Below, piece after piece: positions 1 through 9,418 of a stretch of 64,000 bases of DNA. Below the pieces are notes generated by a model. It saw only the letters and a program-made list of their open reading frames with translations, was not told the origin of the DNA and searched no databases. A program made the translations under genes and the position numbers. Location: assembly GCA_016124235.1 (NCBI GenBank), contig WGOC01000013.1, positions 310,001-374,000 on the forward strand, read 5' to 3'. Source of the stretch: a bacterium (GTDB taxonomy: Bacteria > Verrucomicrobiota > Verrucomicrobiia > Limisphaerales > RI-55). The stretch's first letter is position 1, and every line of letters starts with the position of its first letter.

Positions 1-2463
1 TTGCAGTTCATCAATGGTGACCTGCTCGGTCTGTTGGTTGCGAGTTACCTTGAAGCGGATGCCATTGCCGTACCGATCAGCGCCAACGACGCGATCGACC
101 GCCATTTCGCCACCAGCAAAGTGCATATCACAAAGACCAGGATCGGATCGCCTCACGTCATCGCTGCCATGAAGCAGTTGATTCACGATGGATACCGCCG
201 CGTGGTTGGCTGGGAAGCCAATGGTGGATTCATGACCGGCCTGCCGATGCAACTGAACGGCCGCGAACTGACGGCATTGCCCACTCGTGACGCCAGTCTT
301 CCCATCGTCGCCGCACTGCAATTGATCAACCTGAAACGCCGCCCGCTGATCGATCAGGTTCGTGCTCTTCCCAAACGTTTCGGCGCGGCTGGGTTAATCG
401 ATCAGGTGCCGGTCGCAACCAGCCGCCGAATGGTGGAATTCCTTTGCCCGGCGCCTCCGCAAATCACCAGCGCTACCTTTGCCGAACAAACGTGGTCGGT
501 GGTGACCGATGCCGGATCGACCGTGCCTGTCGGTGATGAATTGGCTTCACTTCAACTCGCGGCCGATCGAACCGAACAAAACTTCACGGAGGCGCTCGGT
601 TTCGGCCGGTTGATCGGTTTCAACCGGTTGGATGGCCTGCGGCTTTTCTTTGCCAATGGTGACATCGCCCATCTCCGACCATCCGGCAACGCGCCACAAC
701 TACGACTCTACGCGGTCGCCAATTCGGCCGATCGCGCACAGAAAATCCTGGAGTGTGGTCTCGCCGAACCAGACGGGATTCTGCCGCGACTTGCCCATTT
801 GTTGGGTTCACCTGGCGGCGATTCCTCTGGCGATTCCATCATTCGCAATGTGCGGATGACCAGGGAGCAGATAGAACAAGGCCTCGTTCCCGAAGTATTG
901 GGAATCGTCGCCGGAAGTGAATCCGCGCAGCGCTTCTGGCAGAATGTACTCGACGATGCACGCGAGACATTCCGCGCGCGGGCAGCGTTTGCATTTCACG
1001 AGGACCTGCCGACCAATCAGGCGTTTGGCCTGCTGCTGCTCTGGCAGCGACTCAAGCCGCGCCTGCGGTCCGGTGAATGCGCCCTGGTTGCGTTCGTCTT
1101 TGGTGATGGCACGAGATCAACCCCTTTCACCGAATGCGAAAGCGGCCAGAAACCCGCCCTCGCAACGTTCGTGAAATCACAACAACCACGGGAGCGCTAT
1201 CTCTCGATGGTCGAACTCGCGATGCAGTATTTCATTCCGGTCCAGCAATATCTCAAGCGTTCCGGCTTTCAGGGACTCGTGGTCAAATGGGGCGATGAAG
1301 TGCAGATTCCCAGCCTCAACCTGGCGGACCGCAACGATCTCTTCCGCCAGGCGGACATCGTGCGGTTCGTTGCCGTGCAGGAAATGACCGACGATACGGC
1401 CCGAAACAAGGATTGGGTCGGGCTCGACGAAAAGCAAAAGATCACGGCATTCATCCCGCGTCGGCCGCTCGCAGAAATGCGCCAACTGGCTCAACGCGGA
1501 CTTCTCAGGGAAAAAGCCGGCAAGCTTTACGGCGGCGTCAACCTCGGTTCGATCGCGATTTCATTCGCGTTACTCGATGCGCTGCTTGCCGAATTTTCCG
1601 ATCTCGTCAACGACTCCGCCGCCAACCGCAAACTCCGCCCGGCGCTTGATCCGGAATTCTTCGCTGCCCTGGTCATCGCCGCGATGGAAGATCCAAAATC
1701 ACGAGACGAAGCGTGGGCCAACGCCTGTGCCGAATCACCGGATTTTCAGCGCATGACCGAAAACCTGCCCAACATCCGCACGCAACTCACCTCCGCGTTG
1801 GATCGGTTCTCAAACGCCAACCATCGTCCGGTGCGCATTGTGGCCATGGATTTTCAATCTCAGTATTGGGGTGACATCGGGCAACATGCGAAGATCCACG
1901 AGTTTTACACCGACCTGCTTCGCGATTCGGACAATGGTCGCATTGCACGCGCCATGGCCGGTCTGCCCGAACGGACACTCGAGAGCGGCTCGATTATTTT
2001 GAACTCAGAAATCAGTCCGGATGTGAAGGTGAAGAATTCGGTGATCATTGATGCCCGCTTAATTGGAAGTGGAACCGTCGAAAATAGTGTTCTCATCCAA
2101 ACAACCGCACAGGATATCGAAGCGCATAATGCGTTCGATGTCCAAAGCACCGCGCCGGAGCTTTGCCTCCCGGATCGCGGCGGAGCTTACAAAGTGGTTT
2201 CGAACGAACCAGTTCGCCTCGTCGCGGGCCAACGAGCGACCACACTCTTTTTGCCGGACACCAAGGAAGCGCTTTTTCGAATCGACGAATCAGCCGACCT
2301 CAAAGGAAAAAACGGCAGCTACACGATTCCCGTGGCGGATAATCCGCTCTCGTTTGAACAGGCCCATCAAATCATGAGCCGCGTGAACGCGCATGACTTG
2401 AATAAACGGCGGGAAGAGGCACGCAATCAGGTCACCAATCAAATGTCGGTACCAACGGGATGA
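1..2463 (+). CDS. phosphohexomutase / sugar nucleotidyltransferase-like fusion (5' end outside window)
   Basis: The frame is open from base 1, so the N-terminus (catalytic serine and Mg loop of the mutase) lies outside the window. Residues 1 to about 255 match the last domains of alpha-D-phosphohexomutases: the sugar-binding loop GWEANGGFMTG (about 70-80) and the phosphate loop RPSGNAPQLR (about 226-235). Further on, GDGTRSTPFTECESGQKP (about 368-385) resembles the nucleotide-binding loop G-x-GTR-x2-P-T...KP of sugar-1-phosphate nucleotidyltransferases. Around 661-710 the pattern SGSIILNSEISPDVKVKNS fits left-handed beta-helix hexapeptides, the usual tail of those enzymes. The likely role is conversion of a hexose-6-phosphate to a hexose-1-phosphate and then to an NDP-sugar in one polypeptide, for envelope or storage polysaccharide. 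The mutase part is secure; the nucleotidyltransferase assignment is inferred from a diverged motif. It ends TGA at 2461-2463, with no clear terminator after it. Confidence 0.75.
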   Translation: MQFINGDLLGLLVASYLEADAIAVPISANDAIDRHFATSKVHITKTRIGSPHVIAAMKQLIHDGYRRVVGWEANGGFMTGLPMQLNGRELTALPTRDASLPIVAALQLINLKRRPLIDQVRALPKRFGAAGLIDQVPVATSRRMVEFLCPAPPQITSATFAEQTWSVVTDAGSTVPVGDELASLQLAADRTEQNFTEALGFGRLIGFNRLDGLRLFFANGDIAHLRPSGNAPQLRLYAVANSADRAQKILECGLAEPDGILPRLAHLLGSPGGDSSGDSIIRNVRMTREQIEQGLVPEVLGIVAGSESAQRFWQNVLDDARETFRARAAFAFHEDLPTNQAFGLLLLWQRLKPRLRSGECALVAFVFGDGTRSTPFTECESGQKPALATFVKSQQPRERYLSMVELAMQYFIPVQQYLKRSGFQGLVVKWGDEVQIPSLNLADRNDLFRQADIVRFVAVQEMTDDTARNKDWVGLDEKQKITAFIPRRPLAEMRQLAQRGLLREKAGKLYGGVNLGSIAISFALLDALLAEFSDLVNDSAANRKLRPALDPEFFAALVIAAMEDPKSRDEAWANACAESPDFQRMTENLPNIRTQLTSALDRFSNANHRPVRIVAMDFQSQYWGDIGQHAKIHEFYTDLLRDSDNGRIARAMAGLPERTLESGSIILNSEISPDVKVKNSVIIDARLIGSGTVENSVLIQTTAQDIEAHNAFDVQSTAPELCLPDRGGAYKVVSNEPVRLVAGQRATTLFLPDTKEALFRIDESADLKGKNGSYTIPVADNPLSFEQAHQIMSRVNAHDLNKRREEARNQVTNQMSVPTG

Positions 2464-2675
2464 CTCTTCGCAAGACTCTCTGGTTACTCTGTCTCGACGA
2501 TGATACAACGGCCATTGTCGGTTCGAAACTCGACCAGAAATCTAATTTATTTTCAACACTGGATCCATGTCGGGCGATTTGAGAAGGGCACAAACAATAG
2601 AAAACAAAGTCGGACAATTCCAACAGTATAAGTGACTTTGGGTGGCTTTGATGCTCTATAACTACTCAGAAAAAA

Positions 2676-3506
2676 CTATGGCGCCAGCCGATCTCGATGT
2701 GAGTTCTGATCGCGGTTCCAACGCTTAAGAGATGCATCAGTGGTGTCATCGAACAGAAATTTCAGCGTTGGCGATTCAACGTGACCATCGGCAAACACGA
2801 CGTTGGCTTTTCCTTGATGGCGTGCGCGAGCCCGCTTTGTACTTCCGAATTCATCTTGGATATCATCGGTCCGCTGCAACTTGTCCCGGGTATCCACAAT
2901 GACGCCCTTACCACCAACAAAAGCGTCACCGATTGCCATCATATTGCTCGGGGTTTCAACTTCGGATTCCTTGACAGGAGCTGAGAATACGGGTCCGGAA
3001 GGAGTGTCACCCTTGTGTCCTCCAAGCCCGAGAGATTCTGTATCCCGATAGTTGCGCAGGCCAAAGGCATTGTAACCGTAGCCGCGCACAGAAATCGTTG
3101 TGGTAGATGTGGCTGGCCCAAAAGTAAGCACCGAATCGGGAGTCGATGGACAATGCCACACTGTGTTCTTCCAACTATTGGTCGCCATTTCACGTAACTT
3201 TTTTCGCTCTTTTCCGGACAACTCCCATTGTTCAAGAACGCTCACCCAAGTATGAACTCCACCCGGATAGCCACCATCGGAATAATTTATGTTTCTGAAC
3301 AAAGGGTACGCTTGGCAATCTGCAACAAATCCCTGTAGTGCGATTCCCTGTTGGCGAAGATTGTTAACGCACTGAACATTGTGAGCCTTACGCTTGGAAC
3401 GACTGATAGCTGGTATGATTAACGCGACCAAAACGCCGACGATAGCAATCACTACCAGTAACTCAATCAACGAAAATCCTTCTCGATCAGTCGATCTCAC
3501 ACGCAT
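2676..3506 (-). CDS. prepilin-type N-terminal methylation domain protein, H-X9-DG family
   Basis: A 276-residue secreted, pseudopilin-like protein. The start is chosen at 3506 because the next residues, MRVRSTDREGFSLIELLVV, form a standard type IV prepilin leader: a short basic peptide, the G/F cleavage site, glutamate at +5 of the mature protein and a hydrophobic helix; GGGA lies about 8 bases upstream. An upstream in-frame ATG at 3545 has no ribosome site. After the helix come conserved NLRQQGIALQGF and, near the C-terminus, HQGKANVVFADGHVE, the H-X9-DG motif of the DUF1559-like proteins that are heavily amplified in Planctomycetes and Verrucomicrobiota. Their exact function is unknown; export and assembly through a type II/IV-like system is inferred. 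It stands alone between the mutase fusion and the DUF1501 gene. Confidence 0.85.
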   Translation of the reverse strand: MRVRSTDREGFSLIELLVVIAIVGVLVALIIPAISRSKRKAHNVQCVNNLRQQGIALQGFVADCQAYPLFRNINYSDGGYPGGVHTWVSVLEQWELSGKERKKLREMATNSWKNTVWHCPSTPDSVLTFGPATSTTTISVRGYGYNAFGLRNYRDTESLGLGGHKGDTPSGPVFSAPVKESEVETPSNMMAIGDAFVGGKGVIVDTRDKLQRTDDIQDEFGSTKRARARHQGKANVVFADGHVESPTLKFLFDDTTDASLKRWNRDQNSHRDRLAP

Positions 3507-3627
3507 TTGACCATTCCCAATCGAAATCGTCACGCCGCGAGCCAATTCAGAACTTCAGGCCATTTGTGGAGATCTCCGGTAAATTCGCTTGATCCGTGCT
3601 CCGGACTTAACACGCTCTCACAACTGT

Positions 3628-4929
3628 TCACACATTCAACAAGCCTCGAATCACCGAGCCATCACTCAACGCCAGCGGCCGGCCGACGGGCGTGATCAAT
3701 TCCTTTTCAGGATTAATGCCCAAAGCGGTCTGGATCGTGGCGTGAAGATCCTGCACACGAACCGGTTTCTCCGGTTCTTTGCTGTCGCCCTCGGGATCGG
3801 TGGCGCCCAGCACATGACCGCGACGAATTCCGCCGCCGGCCATCGCGACGGTAAACGCGTACGGCCAGTGATCACGGCCACCCACGGGATTCATCTTCGG
3901 CGTGCGCCCAAACTCGCCGCCACAAAGCACGACGGTTGAATCGAACAGTCCACGTTCCTTCAAATCATGGATCAAAGCGGCGAACGCCGGGTCGAGAACC
4001 TTCACGTTCCTCGCCTGCAATTCGTGATTGTTCACATGCGTGTCCCAGCCACCCAAATTGACCTCCACGCAGCGGACGCCGGTCTCGATCAACCGCAACG
4101 CCGCCAGACAGCCGCGACCAAACGGCGTGTCGCCATAGGCAGCCCGCTGCGCCGCTGGTGCTTGCTTGACGTCAAACGCCTTGAGCTGATCCGAACTCAT
4201 GATCTTGAGCGCGCGCGCCATCGTGACTTGATGCAGCGTGGTCCTGGCATCGAGATTGGCCGGACGGCCGCGATCAAACGCCTGTTCCACCACGGACAGG
4301 TCCTTCATGCGTTGGTCAAGTCGGTCCTTCGGAACCAGCGGCGAAACGTCCTGGATCGGCCCCTGCGGATCGTAAACTTGAAACGCGTCGTATTGCGCGC
4401 CCAAATAACCACCGCGCGCCGGCCATTGGTCGGGCAGAATCGAAATATGCCGCGGAATGTCGAGACCATCGTCGCTCAATTCGTGGCAGATCACCGCGCC
4501 GATCGAGGGATGTACTACCGTCGGGCTCGGCCGGTAGCCGGTTTTCATGTTGTAAACCGCGCGCTCGTGATCCGCTTCCTTGCTGACGACCGAGCGGATT
4601 AACGACAGATCGCCCATTACTTCAGCGAGCTGTTGAAAACCTTCAGCCAACTGAACGCCCGGCAACGCGGTCTTGATCGCCTTGGTGCCAAAGGAAAACT
4701 TGCTGTCCGGATGCGGATCAAATGTCTCGAGCTGGCTTGGGCCGCCGGCCAGCCAGAGGATGATCACCGAGTGTGCCGGTTTGCCTTTTGGCGATTTCTC
4801 TACTTCGCGCGCCAGCAATGTCGCGATCGGTGTCAACCAGGCGAGACTCGCGGCACCGCCAACCTTCAACAACGTGCGGCGCGAAATATGATCCATCGAA
4901 CCACAGGCGCATTCGGGTAAATTTTTCAT
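3628..4929 (-). CDS. DUF1501 domain secreted protein (module 1)
   Basis: A 433-residue protein. It starts at MKNLPECACGSMDHISRRTLL; the twin arginine followed by LLKVGGAASLAW marks a Tat-type export signal. The body has the marks of the DUF1501 family, a relative of the alkaline phosphatase/sulfatase superfamily: LWLAGGPSQLETFDP near the N-terminus, GGWDTHVNN in the middle and GGEFGRTPKMN...GRDHWP near residue 340. Substrates are unknown for the family, which is typical of Planctomycetes and Verrucomicrobiota and is nearly always paired with DUF1549/DUF1553 proteins, as here (gene at 5204-6841, same strand, upstream). The frame could be extended upstream to 5007, but that stretch is read from a palindromic repeat, so I do not count it as protein. 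Confidence 0.9.
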   Translation of the reverse strand: MKNLPECACGSMDHISRRTLLKVGGAASLAWLTPIATLLAREVEKSPKGKPAHSVIILWLAGGPSQLETFDPHPDSKFSFGTKAIKTALPGVQLAEGFQQLAEVMGDLSLIRSVVSKEADHERAVYNMKTGYRPSPTVVHPSIGAVICHELSDDGLDIPRHISILPDQWPARGGYLGAQYDAFQVYDPQGPIQDVSPLVPKDRLDQRMKDLSVVEQAFDRGRPANLDARTTLHQVTMARALKIMSSDQLKAFDVKQAPAAQRAAYGDTPFGRGCLAALRLIETGVRCVEVNLGGWDTHVNNHELQARNVKVLDPAFAALIHDLKERGLFDSTVVLCGGEFGRTPKMNPVGGRDHWPYAFTVAMAGGGIRRGHVLGATDPEGDSKEPEKPVRVQDLHATIQTALGINPEKELITPVGRPLALSDGSVIRGLLNV

Positions 4930-4933
4930 AAGA

Positions 4934-5126
4934 GTAGGACAGGCATCCTGCCTGTCTTGATCCAACAAGACTTTCGTACAAAATCTTCGATGACCGGGTA
5001 AGAACAAACATCTCCGTAAATCGAATTTGAAGAGTCAGGCATCTCCCGCCTTGAATGGGCGATCTTGACCAGGCGGTGCAGTATTTGATCTTCCTTCTCC
5101 GAAGACAGGCTGGAAGCCTGTCCTAC
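4934..5126. repeat. REPIN-like palindromic element, family A, intergenic copy
   Basis: Two inverted arms, 4934-4956 and 5104-5126, lie 193 bp apart end to end. Each arm, read inward, is GTAG followed by the stem GACAGGC, a 5-base loop and GCCTGTC. The loops differ (ATCCT on the left, TTCCA on the right) while the stems are identical, so the hairpin rather than the exact sequence is conserved. A GTAG foot on a hairpin, with two hairpins in inverted order, is the known form of REP doublets mobilised by RAYT (Y1) transposases. This copy sits between the DUF1549/DUF1553 gene and its DUF1501 partner, 4 bp upstream of the latter's start. The middle part, about 147 bp, has no visible gene. Confidence 0.85.
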
Positions 5127-5203
5127 ACTTGGCCGCAAGACGTCACCCGGACCTTGCATATCGATATAATGTTGCTCGTTGGTCATTTGTCCTTGGTTTT
5201 TAA

Positions 5204-6841
5204 TCAATGGTTCCACGAAAATTCCGTCGAGTTGATCAGCGTCCAAAACAAATCTTCCATCAACTGTGATCGTTTCAAATTTGCGCCGTCTTTCAGTCGA
5301 TCGACAAAGTAGCTCATTTCCTTCGACGTCGGCCGACGCGATAGCACTGTCAAATAGGCGGTCTCGACCGCTGACTCATCGGTCGGCGCCAACACGCCAA
5401 TGCGCGTCGCGGCATTCATCACAATATTCTCCTTCGTGCGTTCGTGAACAAGATTGCCGTTCATCATAATCAGGCGCTGCGGAATGGTGCCGCCCGTCAC
5501 CCCAAACTCGTCTTCGCCGACATCGCCGTAGCGCTTGATGAAATCGTTTTCCTGAAAGAAGCGAATGATCCGCACCAGAACCTGTGAGTCCGCATTGATG
5601 GTCTTCAAACTGGCCGATTGCAAGATACTCCCGGCCACCTGCTCCGGACGCAGTCGTGTCAATGGGAACGCGGCAAAATCCGTTTCCTGTCGATCACTCA
5701 CCGGATATCCCGGATCGGCCGAGCGACTGTCGGCTTGAAATTCGCGTGTCGCCGCAATCACGCGAATCAACCACTGCAAATCGAAATGATGCGCGATCAG
5801 GTCGTCGGATAATATTTCCATTCCGGGCGGCAATTCACCTTCCAGTGGAATGTTGTCCACCGGCTTGCTCAGCGGCCGGTTGAACATCTGCGCCCACATA
5901 CGATTCACGATTGCATGAGCGAACGCGCGGTTTTTCGGATGCGTCACCCAAACTGCGAGCCGTTCACGCAAAGGTCCGTCGGCCGGAAGCAAATCCTCGT
6001 CGAACGGAACTTTCGGCGGCACCCGTTCGGCTTCTGTTTGTCGCAGGTACCGGTATTCGTAATCCTTTTTGGGATCGTCGTGAACGCCGGTCATCGACAT
6101 CTTGGACTGGGCGAAGAATGCTGCCAGTTGGTGAAAATCCTTTTGCTTCCAACGATCACCAAACATGTCGTCGTGGCACTGGACACAATCCAGGCGGACG
6201 CCGAGAAACGCCTTGGCCACCCGCCCGGCGAGCTTCACTTCATCTGGTCCCTTTTCCTTGTTATTCTGATCGACGGTAACGGTGATGAAATTGACTTCGG
6301 GCTTGGAAGTCCAGATTCCGTCGGCGGTGATCAGTTCGCGAACGATTTCGTCGTACGGTCGATTGGCAAACAGCTGATCGCTCAACCAGCTCACCAACCG
6401 GTGCCGTCGGTAAATGATGAACGGCCCGTTCTCAACGCCCACCACCATCCGAGCAAATCGTTCCGCCAGATAGTCACTGTAACGGCGATCTTCGAAAAGG
6501 TGCGACAACCACCACTGGGTGCGTTCGTTCGCTGGCTGCTGCTCCAAAGCCCGAATCTCTTCGAGTGAAGGGATGGTGCCGGTCAATGCCAAGGACAGTC
6601 GCCGGGCGATCGTCAAATCTGAAGCCAACGGCGCGGGCGCGATTCCATTGGTGGCCCACTCGCGATCGAACGCTGCATTGACGCGATCAACGGCGTTACG
6701 AAAACCGGAGGCTTCGTATGCGGTGGGCTCAAAGGAACGCGGTCGCACCATCTCCGACCGCTTGAGCAGACGGCCCACCACGAAGCCGGTGGCAGCCAGG
6801 CAAAAGCCAACGAAAAGTGCATTGCGGATCCAGAGCTTCAT
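5204..6841 (-). CDS. DUF1549/DUF1553 domain protein, membrane anchored (module 1)
   Basis: A 545-residue protein when started at MKLWIRNALF (6841); an ATG at 6901 would add 20 hydrophilic residues and neither start has a strong ribosome site. Residues 7-25 form a single N-terminal membrane helix or uncleaved signal. DUF1549 follows, marked by ARRLSLALTGTIPSLEEI (about 75-95) and the haem-type motif CVQCHDDMFGDRW (about 217). DUF1553 follows from about 285, with HPKNRAFAHAIVNRMWAQMFN. It lacks the long N-terminal cytochrome region found in the other two copies in this window (48532 and 55590), so it is the short version. Function is unproven; the family is thought to act in the periplasm together with DUF1501 proteins, and this gene precedes one on the same strand, separated by a palindromic repeat. 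Confidence 0.88.
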   Translation of the reverse strand: MKLWIRNALFVGFCLAATGFVVGRLLKRSEMVRPRSFEPTAYEASGFRNAVDRVNAAFDREWATNGIAPAPLASDLTIARRLSLALTGTIPSLEEIRALEQQPANERTQWWLSHLFEDRRYSDYLAERFARMVVGVENGPFIIYRRHRLVSWLSDQLFANRPYDEIVRELITADGIWTSKPEVNFITVTVDQNNKEKGPDEVKLAGRVAKAFLGVRLDCVQCHDDMFGDRWKQKDFHQLAAFFAQSKMSMTGVHDDPKKDYEYRYLRQTEAERVPPKVPFDEDLLPADGPLRERLAVWVTHPKNRAFAHAIVNRMWAQMFNRPLSKPVDNIPLEGELPPGMEILSDDLIAHHFDLQWLIRVIAATREFQADSRSADPGYPVSDRQETDFAAFPLTRLRPEQVAGSILQSASLKTINADSQVLVRIIRFFQENDFIKRYGDVGEDEFGVTGGTIPQRLIMMNGNLVHERTKENIVMNAATRIGVLAPTDESAVETAYLTVLSRRPTSKEMSYFVDRLKDGANLKRSQLMEDLFWTLINSTEFSWNH

Positions 6842-6956
6842 GTGTTCGGACTTTGCATCATTTTGCAGTCGGCGCCATGCTTTCAAAGAAATCTGAAACA
6901 AACGGTGTCATACTTCGGGTAATAAGAGCATCGGCGAGGCCCGATTGTTTCAGAAA

Positions 6957-8159
6957 ATGATGACCGACGTGCAAATCCTGGATCCGAGCGAGAATTCACC
7001 GGCTGACTTTGAGCAAACAGTGGCCCAAGATGAAGCCGGCAATCGCGTCTGGGCCCGCGTTCGAAAGATGGCCGGCGCGATCAGCTCCGGGCTGGATTGG
7101 TTGTTCGGCCTGCTCTCGCTGCTGGTCGGGCTAGCCGTGCTTTCCATTGTTCCGTTTTTAAACTTTCTCAGTCTTGGTTATCTGCTCCACGCGAGCGGAC
7201 GGGTCGCCGCGACCGGCAAACTCCGAAGCGGTTTTGTCGGCATCCGCAAAGCCTCGGTATTGGGTAGCTTCTTTCTCGGCGCCTGGATCATATTTCTGCC
7301 CATCCGGTTCATCTCCGGTTTGTGGCAGGACGCCGAACTGGTGGCGCCGGGCAGTCACGGGGCGGAAATCTGGCACACGGTGTTGCTCGCTTTCACGACG
7401 TTGGCCGCTCTTCAAATCATCTGGGCATGCTTGCGCGGCGGTCGGTTGCGACATTTCCTCTGGCCGGCTCCGGTGCGCTTTTCCAAGTGGCTTTCGGCTC
7501 CCGACAAACTCGTCACCATTCGCAACTCCGTGACCAACTACATCGTGAGCCTGCGTCTGCCTTACTATTTCTGGCTCGGCGCGCGGGGTTTTGTTGGGGC
7601 GTTGATCTGGCTGGCGATTCCGGTGGGGATTCTGATCCTCGCCGCGCAGTTTGCACCGGACAAAGGCGGAGGAATCCTTTCGGTGCTGGGCGGTTTCCTG
7701 TTGATGCTCGTCGTGCTTCACGTTCCCTTTTTGCAAACGCACTTTGCCTTGGAAAAGCGATTCCGAGCCCTGTTTGCCATCCGAACAATCCGGCAAATGT
7801 TCAAACGCGCGCCGTGGGCGTTCTGGCTCTCGCTGTTCATCACTCTGCTCTTCGCACTGCCGCTTTACCTGCTCAAAATCGAACTGCCACCGCGTGAAAT
7901 TGCATGGCTGCCGAGCCTCCTTTTCGTCGTCTTTATCTTTCCGGCTCGGCTGCTGGTTGGCTGGGCGGTCGCCCGTGCGAATCGTCGCGAAACGCCACGC
8001 CATTGGTTCTTCCGCTGGACCAGCCGGTTCGCGCTGGTTCCGGTCGTGGTCTTTTACGTCTTCTTCGTTTACCTGACGCAATACCTGTCTTGGAATGGTT
8101 CATTGAGCTTGCTCGAACAGCACGCCTTCATGGTGCCGGCACCATTGATGAACTTGTGA
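6957..8159 (+). CDS. polytopic membrane protein of unknown function
   Basis: About 400 residues, begun at one of two adjacent ATG codons (6957 and 6960); a TTG at 6945 is also in frame. Roughly 40 soluble residues come first, then a series of hydrophobic segments: LDWLFGLLSLLVGLAVLSIVP, SVLGSFFLGAWIIFLP, a helix near TVLLAFTTLAALQIIWA, GFVGALIWLAIPVGILILAA, ILSVLGGFLLMLVVLHVPF, FWLSLFITLLFALPLYLL, LPSLLFVVFIFPARLLVGW and FALVPVVVFYVFFVYL. This makes about eight membrane helices. The motif FLNFLSLGYLLHASGRVA after the first helix recalls DUF4013-like integral membrane proteins, but I cannot confirm the family. It is transcribed divergently from the DUF1549/DUF1553 gene, with about 115 bp between the starts. 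No catalytic residues can be recognised. Confidence 0.8.
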   Translation: MMTDVQILDPSENSPADFEQTVAQDEAGNRVWARVRKMAGAISSGLDWLFGLLSLLVGLAVLSIVPFLNFLSLGYLLHASGRVAATGKLRSGFVGIRKASVLGSFFLGAWIIFLPIRFISGLWQDAELVAPGSHGAEIWHTVLLAFTTLAALQIIWACLRGGRLRHFLWPAPVRFSKWLSAPDKLVTIRNSVTNYIVSLRLPYYFWLGARGFVGALIWLAIPVGILILAAQFAPDKGGGILSVLGGFLLMLVVLHVPFLQTHFALEKRFRALFAIRTIRQMFKRAPWAFWLSLFITLLFALPLYLLKIELPPREIAWLPSLLFVVFIFPARLLVGWAVARANRRETPRHWFFRWTSRFALVPVVVFYVFFVYLTQYLSWNGSLSLLEQHAFMVPAPLMNL

Positions 8160-8323
8160 AGCTTCGCGTAATCGGTCGACAGGAGCAAACTGAGTTCACT
8201 GACGCAAAATGAATTCTATGCCCAAACAAAAGATAGTGACGCGCTTGTTCAGCCGTCGCGCCCTCTTATCGGATTCGTTCCTCTGTCCTCTCCGTTGCCT
8301 CCTGTTTACCGATCAAATTGAGG

Positions 8324-9409
8324 TCAGATCCAGGCGTCGCGCAAAAACCGAATGAAATTTTCTGCTGCGATTCCTTCGACGTCGGCAGTCGAGTAACCGC
8401 GTTTCTTCAACAACTCGGGCAGCTTGTTCAAGTCGGCAATCGTATCGACATCCAGTGGGCATTGTTCCCGCCCAAAGGCACCGTCGAGGTCGCTCCCGAT
8501 GCCAGCATGATTCGCGTTACCGGCGAGCTGGCAAATGTGATCAATGTGATCACACAGCTTATCGAGTTTCAGATTGGACTCGGCCGGCGTGGTCTGACCC
8601 CGAACCCAGCCGGGAATCATCATCCACGCATCGAGCGCCAAACCGATCATGGCACCGCGTTCGATCAGCAACTTGATCTGTTCGTCGGAAAGCTGGCGTT
8701 GCGACGGAACCAGGGAGCGACAATTGGAGTGACTCGCCCAGATCGGTCCGGCAAAAAGATCCATCGCTTCAAGAAAGCATTCATCGCTCAAGTGTGACAC
8801 ATCGAGAATCAATCCCAAGCGGTCCATTTCCTTGAGCAATTCGCGACCTTTTGCATTGAATCCGCCGGTCGCATCCGTGCCCATCGCATAAATTCCCGGC
8901 CCATAGTGGGCTGGTCCCAACACGCGCAAACCGTACTCCCAAGCCCGTTCCAAGTGTCCGAGAGAAATCAACGAATCAGCGCCTTCAAGACTCAGGATGT
9001 AACCGATAGGCAGTCGTGTTTCATTTTTGTCGTCGTTCGCATTTTCGCGCCAGGCGGCCAGGTGATGTTCCAGCCTGGCGGAGTCCTTGATCTGAATCAT
9101 TTCGCCCGCTTCCTCCATTGCGTGATACCAGGCGAGTTGTCCTTGCGTCTGCGCCCACGCTTGCGCTTGCGATGCCCAACCAAACACCGGGCTGTAGGCA
9201 TTGTGTTCGACTCGAGCAATCTGCGTCGCGACACAAAGCCCGATTCCACCGCGGCGCATTTCCGGCAGGCAAACCGTACCACGGCCACGATCCGGTTTGT
9301 CAGTTTGTTTCGATTCACGTTCGCGCAGCACCCCGATCGGTTTCGTCAGATCGCGATTCCATTCCAACGCGTTCATGGCCAGGTCAAGGTGAGCATCGAA
9401 GAAGAGCAT
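8324..9409 (-). CDS. membrane dipeptidase family protein (peptidase M19)
   Basis: A 361-residue zinc hydrolase of the renal dipeptidase family, which cleaves dipeptides, often those with a D-residue at the C-terminal side. Zinc ligand motifs are visible: DAHLDL at residues 5-10 (H-x-D), LSLEGAD at about 140-146 (bridging glutamate), LDVSHLSD and ASHSNCR around 200-230 (two histidines), and GIGSDLDG near 305. There is no signal peptide, so it is probably cytoplasmic. The start lies 9 bp after the end of the GntP permease gene on the same strand, making it the last gene of a four-gene run with RidA, a D-threonine aldolase-like enzyme and the permease. In that setting it would free D-amino acids from imported peptides, possibly wall fragments (inference). 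Confidence 0.9.
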   Translation of the reverse strand: MLFFDAHLDLAMNALEWNRDLTKPIGVLRERESKQTDKPDRGRGTVCLPEMRRGGIGLCVATQIARVEHNAYSPVFGWASQAQAWAQTQGQLAWYHAMEEAGEMIQIKDSARLEHHLAAWRENANDDKNETRLPIGYILSLEGADSLISLGHLERAWEYGLRVLGPAHYGPGIYAMGTDATGGFNAKGRELLKEMDRLGLILDVSHLSDECFLEAMDLFAGPIWASHSNCRSLVPSQRQLSDEQIKLLIERGAMIGLALDAWMMIPGWVRGQTTPAESNLKLDKLCDHIDHICQLAGNANHAGIGSDLDGAFGREQCPLDVDTIADLNKLPELLKKRGYSTADVEGIAAENFIRFLRDAWI

Positions 9410-9418
9410 GGCAGAATA

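Noticed and set aside
4929-5007. An upstream extension of the first DUF1501 gene (26 residues)
   Set aside because: The residues DRQDACPTL are read from the adjacent palindromic repeat; the family N-terminus begins at 4929.
8270-8305. Pyrimidine-rich stretch with repeated TCCTCT units between the membrane protein and the dipeptidase
   Set aside because: It recalls intergenic repeats I associate with this phylum, but I cannot define ends or a second copy in the window.
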